DNA from: Alopecurus myosuroides
Lineage: Eukaryota; Streptophyta; Magnoliopsida; Poales; Poaceae
Reading direction: 5' to 3'
DNA: 64,000 bases
Assembly (NCBI GenBank): GCA_028641055.1
Contig: CM054057.1
Coordinates: 399,760,541 to 399,824,540, forward strand
Shown here: positions 33,375-43,268 of the stretch, one piece after another
Position numbering within the stretch: the first letter of the stretch is position 1
Layout of the letters: each line of letters opens with the position of its first letter
Position numbers and translations under genes: made by a program
The notes under the pieces: generated by a model
What the model saw: only the letters and a program-made list of their open reading frames with translations
What the model was told of the DNA's origin: nothing
The model's database searches: none

Positions 33375-34529
33375 ATGCCGCTCCGTGTTCAGGACGGCCC
33401 ACCTACATCTAGGCATACGAAGATGCATGTGATTGGTCAGCCTATGCTTAGCCAGAGCAAGCTCAAGGCCGCAAGTGGGGATATGCGGAGTTTGCATGAC
33501 ATCATTCTTTATCTTGAATCGCGTCTTCTTGAATCCAAGGATCCATCATACCCGGTTTTCATTGCCATGGTGCCAAAGGACTTGGGCTTCGTCGAGTCAA
33601 CCGGCGCGGATAGAATAGTACTGCGGTTTTCGGACATCTTCGATATGTTCCATAGCAATCCGCTGCACTACTCCATGATCCGCCTATACTCGCTCAGTCT
33701 GGCGGTGCAAGTCATCAGGGATAATACACCGGGCATCGTGATAGCGGACCCCTTCTACATGCGCCACGACGTGTTGTGCGGCGTTGGGAACCAGGTAGTC
33801 GCGTCGACATATCTCCGGGACTTCATGCTGGCGAACCAGACCAAGGATTACATCCTCGTGCCTTACTTTGCCGGGTAAGTCAATATTATTAGCCGAATCG
33901 AAAGTGATTTTCTTTAGATTTTCATCGCTCCTTTCCAACACTTTGTTTGGATTGTTCCGCGCAGATATACACAATGCACACTCATCTGCATTTGTATCAG
34001 TCATTCGCATGCCACGTATCTCGACTCAGGGAGTGCGGTGAAGAAAGACTACTCCAACATGAAGAAAGTTTTGGATAATGCTCTCACCGGATACCACGCA
34101 AAGGGGGGCAAAATCACTAGGGAGAAGGTCGTTCAGGGCGCTCGGGTGTTCACCCACACGACGACTTTCGCGTGCGTCAAGCAGCCGGCGGGCAGTAACC
34201 GAGACACCTACTATGTCCTCCATCATATGCGGGCGTATGTACGGGATCAACAGTTCCTTACCCTGCCTAGTCAAGTCCAACAATGGGCCTCCCGCTTGTC
34301 GATGGTCGGCGATGACAAGGTTAGAGAAGAGATATATGATATCCAGAAGTGCTTTGCCACGAAAATCGTTCATGAAGTGGTGAACAAGAGTGGGACATTT
34401 TACTGCCGGTTCAACATGCCGAACCGCGACATAGATACCTACCTAGAAACTGCCTGTGACGACAGGCCCTTCATCACTCAGGAGGGCTGTCCCGTTGTAA
34501 TCCCTGGGAGGATGAGTCAGAAGGAGTGA
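33375..34529 (+). other. Ulp1/C48-peptidase-like C-terminal region, catalytic residues apparently lost
   Basis: In the gene above, IADPFYMRHDVL and DYILVPYF resemble the start of a Ulp1-like fold. After the 90-bp intron (33875-33964) the sequence reads YTQCTLICI where active enzymes have HW, then ATYLDSG (the Asp kept), then KQPAGSNRDTYYVLHHM where active enzymes have Q..G.NxCGYYV. His and Cys thus seem replaced. Ulp1-like genes are known passengers of plant CACTA and MULE elements. Assignment rests on motif order only. Confidence 0.5.
33875..33964 (+). other. Intron 3 of second CACTA gene
   Basis: Donor GG|GTAAGT and acceptor GCGCAG|AT. Splicing restores Gly-Tyr across the junction; without it a stop occurs at 33876. 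Confidence 0.7.
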
Positions 34530-34737
34530 GAACTATTGTAAGGCTTGCTACATTTTCCGAAATTAGTCGAACTCAATCGTTAGGGTTATGAATCGTCCAT
34601 CGTGTGACGGATGCTTTATTATGTTAATTAATGCTTAATTATCTTTCTTTTCATTATTGCGGTCTTACTTGTGATGGTCGTTCGAGCTTTTGAATAAGTA
34701 AATGCCGATGATTAAAAGAGTTGGTTCACACTCAGAT

Positions 34738-34823
34738 GGCCTAGGCGGTCCGTTGCGCCTTGTGATTTTCACAAAGTTAGGATCTTGTGCATCCCACTTG
34801 GCGCAGCGGCACCGCCTACGGCC
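34738..34823 (+). repeat. Hairpin in repeat unit 1
   Basis: Arms 34738-34759 and 34800-34823. Left AGGCGGT pairs with right ACCGCCT, left CCGTTGCGCC with right GGCGCAGCGG (one G-T wobble). Confidence 0.8.
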
Positions 34824-35015
34824 GCTTGTATGTGTCCACCCTAAATATGAGGCACACATCGTTACGGTTATGAATCGTCCATTCTGTAACTGATGCTCAA
34901 TTATGTCAATGCTTGATTATCTTGCATTTTATTATTGCGGTCCTACTTGTGATGGTCGTTCGATCTTTTGAATAAGTAAATGCCGATGATTAAAAGAGTT
35001 GGTTTACACTCAGAT

Positions 35016-35101
35016 GGCCGAGGTGGTCAGCTGCGCCTTGTGATTTTCACAAAGTTAGGATCTTGTGCATCCCACTTTGGCGCAGCTGCACCACTTCGGC
35101 C
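35016..35101 (+). repeat. Hairpin in repeat unit 2
   Basis: Arms 35016-35037 and 35079-35101. Left CAGCTGCGCC pairs with right GGCGCAGCTG, left GAGGTGGT with right ACCACTTC. Confidence 0.8.
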
Positions 35102-35287
35102 GCTTGTATGTGTCCACTCTAAATATGAGGCACACATCGTTACGGTTATGAATCGTCCATTCTGTAACTGATGCTCAATTATGTCAATGCTTGATTATCT
35201 TGCTTTTATATTATTCAGCTCCTATGTTCGTTCGATCTTTTGAATAAGTAAATTCCGATGATTAAAAGAGTTGGTTCACACTCAGAT

Positions 35288-35373
35288 GGCCTAGGTGGTC
35301 CGTTGCGCCTTGTGATTTTCACAAAGTTACGATCTTGTGCATCCCACTTGGCGCAGCGGCACCACCTACGGCC
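35288..35373 (+). repeat. Hairpin in repeat unit 3
   Basis: Arms 35288-35309 and 35350-35373. Left AGGTGGT pairs with right ACCACCT; the rest as in unit 1. Confidence 0.8.
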
Positions 35374-35636
35374 GCTTGTATGTGTACACCCTAAATATGA
35401 GGCACACATCGTTACGGTTATGAATCGTCCATTCGTAACTGATGCTCAATTATGTCAATGCTTGATTATATTGCTTTTATATTATTCCGGTCCTATGTTC
35501 GTTCGATCTTTTGTATAAATGCCGATGATTAAAAGAGTTGGTTCACACTCAGATGGCCTTTTATATTTCTCCACTTACTACTTATTGTAGACATGTTTAA
35601 AACTATTGTTTTTGCTTTTCTTTCTTGTCATTACAG

Positions 35637-35897
35637 ATGCCGAGGTGCTACGTGGTGTTTAGAGGCAGGGTTCCAGGAGTCTACGATCACTGGGAAGACT
35701 GCTTCGAGCAGGTGAACAAGTTCAAAGGGAATGCCTACAAATCCTACAACACAAGAGTGGCGGCGGAAGCTAGGTGGTTCATCCATCTCGAGGAGGAACA
35801 AAATAATAAGAAGAAGAACAACACATGGATGAAGACCATCGCAGCCGCTCTTGTCGCCGTCGCCTCGCTCGTCATGCTATGGTTCCTAGCTAGATGA
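35637..35897 (+). CDS. RNase H1 N-terminal (viroplasmin-like) domain protein with hydrophobic tail
   Basis: 86 codons from ATG 35637; the ATG follows TCATTACAG, so it may be the first codon of an internal exon. Residues 3-47 match the RNase H1 hybrid-binding / caulimovirus-VI N-terminal domain: CYVVFRGRVPGVYDHWEDC, then a QV..F.GNAYKSY core and an AEARW end. A Lys/Asn-rich linker (NNKKKNN) leads to a 20-residue hydrophobic segment (TIAAALVAVASLVMLWFLAR) at the very C-terminus, as in tail-anchored proteins. There is no RNase H catalytic domain. The domain binds RNA-DNA hybrids in RNase H1; a role in transposition is unknown. It could also be a captured host fragment. Confidence 0.7.
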   Translation: MPRCYVVFRGRVPGVYDHWEDCFEQVNKFKGNAYKSYNTRVAAEARWFIHLEEEQNNKKKNNTWMKTIAAALVAVASLVMLWFLAR

Positions 35898-36200
35898 TTA
35901 GGTTATCGGCGACTAGATAGGTCACTTGTCCCGATGATGAAGCATCATCAATCGATGTAATCGGTCCCGATGATTAACCGTGTGATGTAGGTCACTTGTA
36001 TCTATTTGACTCTGATAAACACTTTGTATTCATAATCAATTGTTTGATGTAGCTATTAGGAATTCTAAGCAGTATGATCAACTATGATATATAACTTGTT
36101 TGTCAAAGAACTGTTTTGATACATTTTGTCTACTGATATTCCTCTGTATTTGAGCTGTATATACCTGTATAAATACGGTACTGCGTATTTTAAAAAAATA
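35898..36200 (+). other. 3' flank of third CACTA gene
   Basis: AT-rich, with GATGATTAACCG-like words. Nothing further seen. Confidence 0.5.
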
Positions 36201-36518
36201 CAGCATAGTATAGCCGTGACGCACCAAAAAGAGTACCCGTGACGCACCTGGGAGGATAGCCGTGACGCCCCGGCGAACTTAGCCGTGGAGGCATTAGCTT
36301 ACCCGTGACGCACATGTATTCATAGCCGTGGCGCACCTCTGGAGTTAGGCGTGACGCGCCCAGAAGTAGCCGCGGCGCACCTAGCCCGTGCGTCACGGGT
36401 ACTAATAGGCGCGGCGCACCAGCTCGGTGCGTCACGGCTAAACCCATAGGCGCGGCGTGATAGCCGTGACGCGCCCAGGTGCGTCACGGATAAGCAAAAT
36501 GGTGCGTCACGGGAAAGC
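36201..36518. repeat. Right sub-terminal repeat array of CACTA
   Basis: More than a dozen copies of TAGCCGTGACGCACC and GGTGCGTCACGGNTA variants in both orientations up to the right terminus. Confidence 0.85.
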
Positions 36519-36533
36519 TTTTCCCTAGTAGTG
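36519..36533 (-). repeat. CACTA terminal inverted repeat, right
   Basis: Reads CACTACTAGGGAAAA on the minus strand. Confidence 0.9.
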
Positions 36534-36536
36534 CCT
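36534..36536. other. CACTA target site duplication, right (CCT)
   Basis: CCT directly after CCTAGTAGTG; matches 22510-22512. Confidence 0.9.
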
Positions 36537-38650
36537 TGAGGGCCTCAATTTCCCTTTGCAGCTTGAGCTTCTCGGCAGCAGCCTGCCTAGCGCCTCGGTC
36601 TAGTCCTTCCCGGCTTGCAGCGCCGTCTTGATTGCATCATCCAGTTCCTGTTTCAGCTTGGCCACCTCCTTCTTCTCGGCGGAAAGGTCTGCCTCTAGCT
36701 TGGTCTTGTTTACCTAGATCTTCTGTTGCATCTCGGTTGGAGTGAGACACCCTTGGTGTTGCTCAAGAAATAGCTTGTGCTCCTCTATATGGGATGCAGT
36801 CCGGTTAGGAAAATAGGAGAAACGTGGAAACCGAATAAGAGAAAAGGAGAAAGGACTTACTCTCCAGGGACGAGATCTTGCTCTGTGCCGACTCGGCCAG
36901 CACAGTGCAGTCCTGGTGCTTCTCGGCGAAGACCTGATGCTCATCTACAAAGAAAGCAAAATTAACAAGAGAAAAAGAAATAAGCGTAAACACAAAACGC
37001 AGAGAGGGAAGATACGATAATTACTCTCCAAGGAAGAGATCGTGGTGACGACATCCATCAGTTGCTTCTCCATGATAGCTGTGAAGTAGAAAAAAAACCG
37101 AGTTAGAAAACTGGTGCAAAAGAAGCATAGACAGTAACTCGACAAGTATAAATTACCTTTCTGCCCCAGCTCCTCCTACAGATTGCGGTTCCGCACCTTG
37201 GTATCTCAGTGAGCCCAGAGAAGCTTCCGGAAGATCAGAGCACGGGACTCGGTGCAAGTATGAAGAGAAAAAAAGATACAAGTTACTTGGAAGATTCGAC
37301 CCGAGTAGACTTCAACTCGGTCGAGTATTGCCTACTCGGCCCAAATCTCGGGGACTGGATGATGTATGATTTTGGATAAAGAACAAAACTTTCTCGGGAG
37401 GTGACCTCGGCATCTTCTACAGCGACGCGCAAGCAGTACATTTTGTGCGCCGAAGTGCTGCTAGAGGCTGAGACCGCCTTGGAGACGTCACCGACATCGT
37501 CTTGGTTCCAGGATTGTCAATAGTGGTCCAACGAGCCTAACGTCTTCCCGTTTTGTTCCGGATCAATGAAGCCGATCCAGTCCAGGGTGGCGTCTATATC
37601 AGCCTGCAGCTCTTCAGAAAGCTCCTGGCGGGCCACAAGTTGTGTATCGGGGTTAAGGGAAATGGTGTCGGGCTTCGCCTTCACCCGAGTCGCCTTCGTT
37701 CCGGCCTTCTTCTTCTGCTGCGCTTGCTGATGCTGCTGCAGTTTCTGCGAGGGTGCATACTCTGCATGCTGCCGAGTGCGAGGAGTGGATCCGCTCCCTG
37801 TAGGCACCACAGATTTGCTCGGTGGCGAGGGGCTCGGTGCTGTTGCTGCTGCTGGTGTCCGGCGCGAGGCCGTGGGTGCGGTGCTGGTAGTTGCTCTGGG
37901 TTTGACTATTCCTGGTCGTGGTAGTCTCAGCTGCTGTTGCTGCCTCCAAGGGAAAAATTCTTCTCGGCGGGGTCGGTGGCGTGGCTGCTGCTCAGGTAGT
38001 GGCTGTTGATCGGGTTGTTGCTCGGGCTTCTGCTGCTCAGTCTGCTCCTCATCTTGTTGCTGATGCTCTGGGTGCTGCTGCTTGGTGTGATGCTGCTCCT
38101 CGGGTGGCTGATGCTGCTTTGTTGTTGGCTCTGGTGGCTGTTGCTGGGGTTGCTACTCGGCGGCTGACTCCGTCTACTCCGAAGTCTCTTCAGTGTCCAT
38201 CTTGATGCATGTATTGTCTGCACCGAGATCATGGTCTTCTCGGTCCGGGAAGGGCATCTTGGCCATGTCCTCGGTGTTGGTCTCCGTGTCGTCGGGGTTG
38301 AGGACGACAACATGGCGGGGGCTACTCGGCCTCGCAGGTGCCTCAGGGGTATCGGCGTCGAGTGCATCGCTAGAGAAAAGGAAGAACAGAGGAATAAAGG
38401 AAATGCAAACACAAAGCATCCCGGTTCGAAGAAGCAAGAAAGGAGAAAATACGCAAACAAAAAGCATCTCGGGGAAAAAAAATACCCGTCCTCTGTAGGT
38501 CGCCTGTTCCGGTATATGATCATGGACGCGCCGCATTGGGTCATGACCTTGGGCGCATCCGGATTGGCTTTGTTGGGGAGGACTTGTTGGCGAAAGTGAA
38601 AGTATTTTTCCTAGATGTCTACCGTGGGGTAGACACCGAGATAGGCTGCA
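36537..38650 (-). pseudogene. Antisense spliced ORF of Tat-like element, N-terminal and middle exons
   Basis: Minus strand, cut upstream by the LARD at 38651. First visible exon (38650 to about 38487): YLGVYPTVDI, stop, EKYFHFRQQVLP, VMTQCGASMIIYR; this resembles the putative gypsy-type transposon domain (PF04195) found in such antisense proteins. Acceptor TTTCTCTAG near 38371 opens an exon with PARPSSPRHVVVLNPDD, followed by a Gln-rich stretch (about 38170-37930). Then come short exons coding for helical, Gln/Glu/Lys-rich peptides (for example 36944-36861 with GTAAGT donor, and one near 37078-37025). TAG stops at about 38612 and 36715 and others make it non-functional. It joins 21585-22512 across the CACTA. 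Confidence 0.6.
37930..38170 (-). repeat. CAG/CAGCAACAGCC low-complexity (poly-Gln) tract
   Basis: Glutamine-, proline- and histidine-rich coding tract on the minus strand (QQQPPEPTTKQHQPPEEQH and similar). Confidence 0.75.
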
Positions 38651-41600
38651 TGTAACATCCCTGATTTTTGGAAAGTCCAAAAATCACTAAAAATTTGAAA
38701 CTTTTTGTTTTCATGTTATGCATGTCACCAAGAACCAAATGAGAATCAAGAAACAAAAGGAAACAATACATAATGCAATAAAATTGAATTTACCAATCCA
38801 ATTATACCTCTATTCAATAAACCCTAAAACCCTCTCAAAATGAATTTTCATTTGATAAAGAAAACCATTTTATCTTTAGCAAACTTTATCACATGAAATG
38901 TTTTCAATTCAAATATTACCTTGAAATAGTTTTATGGCAACAAAAATAAAAGGTTTATAAACCCTTAATAAAGTTCTAAGACTCAAAACTATTTTATGAG
39001 AACAAAAGATATTAATAATAATTCTTAATAGTTATTCCAAGTTTTAAACCTAAAGGTGTGAACATAAAATGTATTGCTTTGAAAATAACATAAAATAGGA
39101 CCTTGAAAACAATATTATGCTTTGTGTTTTTATTCTAAATTTTTATTAAGCCACCTTTTATATTTATTTCATTTTTGATTTTAAAAATGGAATTAAGTTA
39201 CTATTAGTGAATTACTAAAATCTTAAGTTTATAAAAGATTAAAGTGAGGTAAAATAACTTTCAAAAATAGTTTTTGACATGTTAAATGTCTCTAAAATTT
39301 TAATCAATAAAAAACATCATTTTATTATTTTTTCAGTTTTATATAACATTAAGTACTATTATTGTTTTATTTATAAATTGCAAAATATGATTTTTTTTTA
39401 AATATGTTGAAAGTTTACAAAAATGTTTTTAAGTGAAAGATATTATTTTTATAAACTTTTTGCAATTGGTTTGAGGTCATTTGGACTTGTATATCAAAAG
39501 ATATTAAAAACAGAAATAAAAAGAAAAGGAAATAAAGATGATGACGTCATGCTGACGTCACATTATCTTCATCCTCTGGTAACCGAAGAACCCTAGAAAC
39601 TGCCGAATTGATCTGTCTTAAATCCGGCGTTTAAGACCACCATTTGTAGTCCCGTTTCTTCCCTCTTAATGCCCTCCCCTCCCTCTTCAAATACCCTCCA
39701 TTTCCCCTCTTAATCGTGCCCGAGGAGGTAAAAATTCCTCACCGGAGTTGCCCTCTGCCCGCCGCCATCGTTCCTGTTTTCCGTCGAGGTGAGCCCATCC
39801 CCGAGCAGGAGACCCTGCCCATCCTCTTCCCCTTGTTCGTGTTCATGTTTTGATGTCCCTGCCCGACGTTTTGGCACAGGAAATCGGCGCCGCCAAGCCC
39901 GTCTGCGTGTCGCCGGAACCGCCACGACCCCATCCGCGTTGCGCCGTTGTTACCGGAAGAGAGGGAGCGAGAAGACCCCACCCTCGGCCTCAACGTGCTG
40001 CGTGGAGTCTCCCCGTGGTCTCCCCGAGCCCGGAGGTCCACTGGAGCCTCAACGCCATCCACGACCGAGCACAGCGCCGCGGCCCCGCCATTTTCCGGCG
40101 ACCCGAGCCGGACGGTGAGCTCCCTCTCCTCGGTGTTACGTTTCTGGCCGTTAGATCTAAATCGTACGCGCGAGATTAGATCACTTACCGAAAAGGTATC
40201 GGCCAATAGGAAGCTGCCAAGTCAGCGTGCGCGGTATGAAATTATCCGTCGCTCAACGCAGCGCACAGACGGCCCAAGACCAACTCCTGTCCATTGCCCT
40301 GCGCGCCAAATAGCAAAATTTGAGCCCAACTCTCTTGGATTTATTCCCGAATAAAACTAGAATATCAATTTTGCAGAAAAGCCCCTTGAAACTAGAATCA
40401 TCATAACTTTTGATCCACAAGCCCATATTTAGCAAACTTGGAATTTCTGGAATCAGCACAACATGTAGGAACTTTTGGCACATGCAAAATTTAAAATTGA
40501 CCATTTAAAAATTGTTCAAATTCAAATATGTTTGTTTGATAAAATTTGACATAATTCAAATTCTGTAAATCCAATTTAAGCAAACCAAATTTATATGGGT
40601 TCCTAAGAATATGTACTAATAGTACCCACTGCCAAAAATCCTATTTGAACTATTTTTGAAGTGTTTTAGATTTTAGATGGCCATTTGAGTATTTTGGACA
40701 TAGATTTAATTCTATAAATAATTATAATTTGTTTTCTTAGGCAAAGTTGATCCATTTGATAACCCTGAACCAGAGACATCAGTGCCTACCCATTTTGGAC
40801 ACCACTGGACCATGACCATGTATTTTAGCCAAACTTCCATCATAGTAGTCCACCTAGTTGTTTAAGTCCTAGAGTTGGTTCTATCTTTGTTTACCTTTGT
40901 TGTTAAGGCTATTTGGAGCCAAGACCAAGTCTAATTCCTTAATGAGATTCAATCATATACTTAGGAAACTAGTGAACCTATAAACACTAGTACCATAGTT
41001 TTCTACCTACTTCTCCACTCCCCATTCTTGCTTCAAGAATTCATCAACTTAGCAAAATGGAGATCAAGACTCAAGCACAAGAAGGAAAGTTCATTTTCAA
41101 CTTGGTGGCAACATGAAGAGCTACAAGGAAGATCAATGAAGAAGTTTTGAAGAAAAGACTTGGACTCCACACCTAGAAGAAACTCAAGGAGGTACAAGTG
41201 TGAAGAAATCCAGAAGAAAACATCTCCCTCTATCTTTCTATCTTTCTTCATATTTCCATTTTGACTTAGTGGTAGTTTGTGCCCATACTACCTTGGACCA
41301 ACTAGTGATAAGCCATGAAGAATCTGCCAAGAACAAGCGAAGAATCCATCCAAGGAACAAAAACTACAATAGAAGCATGAAAATGAACTTCAAGAAAACA
41401 AGCATGTGAAGACTTGGAGCCATCCACACAAGTTGAAGAAATACCAAGTTGTATTTGCCCAACCATTGACCCAAATGGAAAACCCCAAGACTTTATCTTG
41501 TTTTCTCTTTTGTTAAGAAGTTAGTTGAACCTAGACCTACCCTAAACCAAAATGGAAAGACTAACTTAGAGTACTCAAATGTTTTGATGAAAAGAGCTAA

Positions 41601-43253
41601 GTGTTACACATTGTTATGTGTTACTTTAGTTGAAATAGTAGATCACCCTTAGTGAACTCTTGGAACTTCCTCAAAAAGTATGGTATTAATAAAGTTTGAT
41701 CTCTTCAAACCCAACCTGGTCCAACCCAAGTGTTTTCTGGGAACTTATGGATCCATCATAGTATGAATCTTTCAAACTCCAACTTTAACCAACCCTGGCC
41801 ATAGTAGATGACCATAAACTTTTTTCCTATGGTTGCTTCTTTGTATGTTTCTTCATTTGTTTGTATGATTGCTGGAATGTTTGTTTATTTTGTTATTGTG
41901 TTTTCAATGAATAGATTGTACAGAGAGCAACGATCTTTTGTGAAGAGAGTGTGATATCTTCACCAACTTCAACAAGGCAAGTAACACACCATCAACTACC
42001 CAATATTTTCTATATGCATTAGTTGATTTTAAGTAGTATGCATGATAGGAAATTTTACTAAGTTATATTATGCTATGCTATTATCCTAGTAGTGTGTAGC
42101 CATCTCTTTTTACCCTTGTTATTTTGATAGCCATAGAACTTAGTAGATGCTATGCAATATTACAAATGGTTTTACTAGATGTGGAGGAAAAATTCTAAGT
42201 ATAACTAATAAATGAACCACCTGGGTGGAAGTGGTAAGACTGGATTATGTTGAATGTTTCCTCAGGGCCCTTGTTTAAGGGTTATTTCACTTGAGGTTGT
42301 CACTTGTCGATGGCCACCCAGGAACAAAGAGATTAATAAGCCCCTCTAAGTCTAGTAGCTTACCGTGCAGCCTTTTGACATATGGGCTCTGTCTTGATCA
42401 ACTAAGTTGTGAGAGTTCAGGCCAGGCTTGACTAGCAGATGTAGCAAAATTATAGGGGGAACGGTCTTGACGATGGGTTTGGACTTCTTCTTCTGAAAGA
42501 TCTCGTCTCAATTCTTTCCTTTCCATGATGCACTCCGGGTGTATAGGATGTTTGGGCTAATTGAAGACAATGGGTGAAAGTGCACAACCTCTGCAGAGTC
42601 AACAAACTAAGATCTTAGTCGTGTCCCCTGTTATGGACAACTATGAGCAGATGGACAAGGATTGATGGAAGAATCTCATCATCAATTTCAATAAGTAAAA
42701 TTTTGACCAAGTGAACAGTATTGTGGTGCTTGGATCTTAATCCAATGTCGCCACCCTTTTGAAAAGAAAAGTTGGTTTTACAAAAGTGATAGGAGAAAAC
42801 TGGTTTTATGCAAAACTTTGCCAAAACTCCACTCAGCCAAATAAGCATGTAGTATTAGTCTTGCCATTTATATCCACCATAGTGTTACTTGCCAATACAT
42901 TAAATTGTATTGACTCCCTTGTGGCTGCATATTCCATATTGCAGATGTTTCTGAAGACGAGTGAGGATTTCGTTTAGGATCTCGAGACTATCGCCAACAT
43001 GTTTTGCCTGTGGCACATGAAGAAGATGGGCTCAATGTTGTGCTATGTCTTCCGCTGTATATCTTTGTTTTATGCTAGTCTTCTAAGACTATGCAAGTTG
43101 TAATAATATTTTTTTAAGACTGGATCATGCGATGTAATAGAATTTGATGCATTTGCATGATATTTCATTTTGTATTGTGGTGCTAGCAATTGATCTAGGG
43201 ACTAGCACAATAACACAGGTGTCCTTACATTATTTAAATGTGGGAATGCTACA
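38651..43253 (+). repeat. LARD 5' LTR, 4603 bp
   Basis: TGTAACATCC...GAATGCTACA. Contains paired TGACGTCA sites, a GC-rich leader (39720-40180) with frames repeated in LTR 2, and a 3' part that recurs near 59365-59460 in inverse orientation. The open frames differ between LTRs and show no domain. Confidence 0.9.
39542..39560 (+). promoter_or_regulatory. Paired TGACGTCA sites in LARD 5' LTR
   Basis: 39542-39549 and 39553-39560, 3 bp apart, upstream of the GC-rich leader; conserved in all three copies of this LTR in the window. Confidence 0.55.
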
Positions 43254-43256
43254 AAA

Positions 43257-43268
43257 TGGTATCAGAGC
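43257..43268 (+). other. LARD primer binding site, tRNA-Met type
   Basis: TGGTATCAGAGC, 3 bp after the LTR end; complement of initiator tRNA-Met. Confidence 0.88.

Larger units (their letters stand above)
30742..34529 (+). pseudogene. Second CACTA gene: TNPA-like / Ulp1-like protein, four exons, two nonsense codons
   Basis: Exons inferred from splice sites and frame: 30742-31692, 31794-32510, 32589-33874, 33965-34529, about 1170 codons. Introns have GTAAGT, GTAAAT and GTAAGT donors and GTGCAG, CCGCAG and GCGCAG acceptors, and all junctions keep frame. The N-terminus is acidic and Ala/Thr-rich, then KKRRRK and a region typical of plant Ptta/En/Spm transposases (HKLGCGGYRAAIPNWEKED, NFIRARFTYDP). 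Exon 2 ends in a helix (EARDREIADLKAKVADI) and a Pro-rich stretch. Exons 3-4 hold the Ulp1-like part. TAG codons at 31558 and 33177 interrupt an otherwise open frame. The likely role is DNA binding at the CACTA ends, by analogy with TNPA. Confidence 0.7.
34575..35565 (+). repeat. Tandem repeat of about 278 bp, three full units plus partial ends
   Basis: ATGCCGATGATTAAAAGAG recurs at 34702, 34980, about 35258 (as ATTCCGATG...) and 35519, giving periods near 278, 278 and 261. Each full unit holds a hairpin with arms of 22-24 bp and an inner small stem (TTGTGATTTTCACAA). It lies between the stop of the second gene and the third gene. Confidence 0.92.
22513..36533. mobile_element. CACTA (En/Spm) DNA transposon, 14.0 kb, complete ends
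   Basis: The element starts CACTACTAGGAAAA and ends TTTTCCCTAGTAGTG, the inverted CACTA ends. It is flanked by the 3-bp duplication CCT (22510-22512 and 36534-36536), which is the usual size for this superfamily. Sub-terminal motif arrays lie inside both ends. Gene order on the plus strand: TNP2-type transposase (23487-27996, split by a TRIM), a four-exon TNPA/Ulp1-like gene (30742-34529), and a small RNase H1 N-domain protein (35637-35897). Removing the element and one CCT joins the exon of the antisense gene around it in frame, confirming the boundaries. Confidence 0.93.
13086..38650 (+). mobile_element. Tat-like Gypsy retrotransposon, split by a CACTA element and cut by a LARD
   Basis: The 5' LTR, PBS, gag, protease, RT, RNase H, a second RNase H-like domain and integrase lie in order from 13086 to 20821, followed by an antisense spliced ORF (21585-22512 and 36537-38650). 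Order of domains and the antisense gene fit the Tat lineage (maize Grande and rice RIRE2 type). It is interrupted at 22513-36533 by CACTA and leaves the window's view at 38651, where a LARD-like LTR starts. The 3' LTR is not visible. Coding parts hold numerous stops and frameshifts. Confidence 0.8.

Noticed and set aside
34575..35565. CRISPR-like array
   Set aside because: The repeats are long (about 278 bp), directly adjoining and without unique spacers, in a plant transposon.
35637..35897. Endogenous pararetrovirus, because of the viroplasmin-type domain
   Set aside because: No movement protein, coat protein or caulimovirus-type RT nearby; the domain also occurs in cellular RNase H1 and the frame lies within CACTA borders.
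39739..40354. Open frames of 100-155 codons on both strands in the LARD LTR leader, repeated at 46083-46751
   Set aside because: They persist only because both LTRs are copies of the same GC-rich leader; no domain and no sign of coding constraint was seen.
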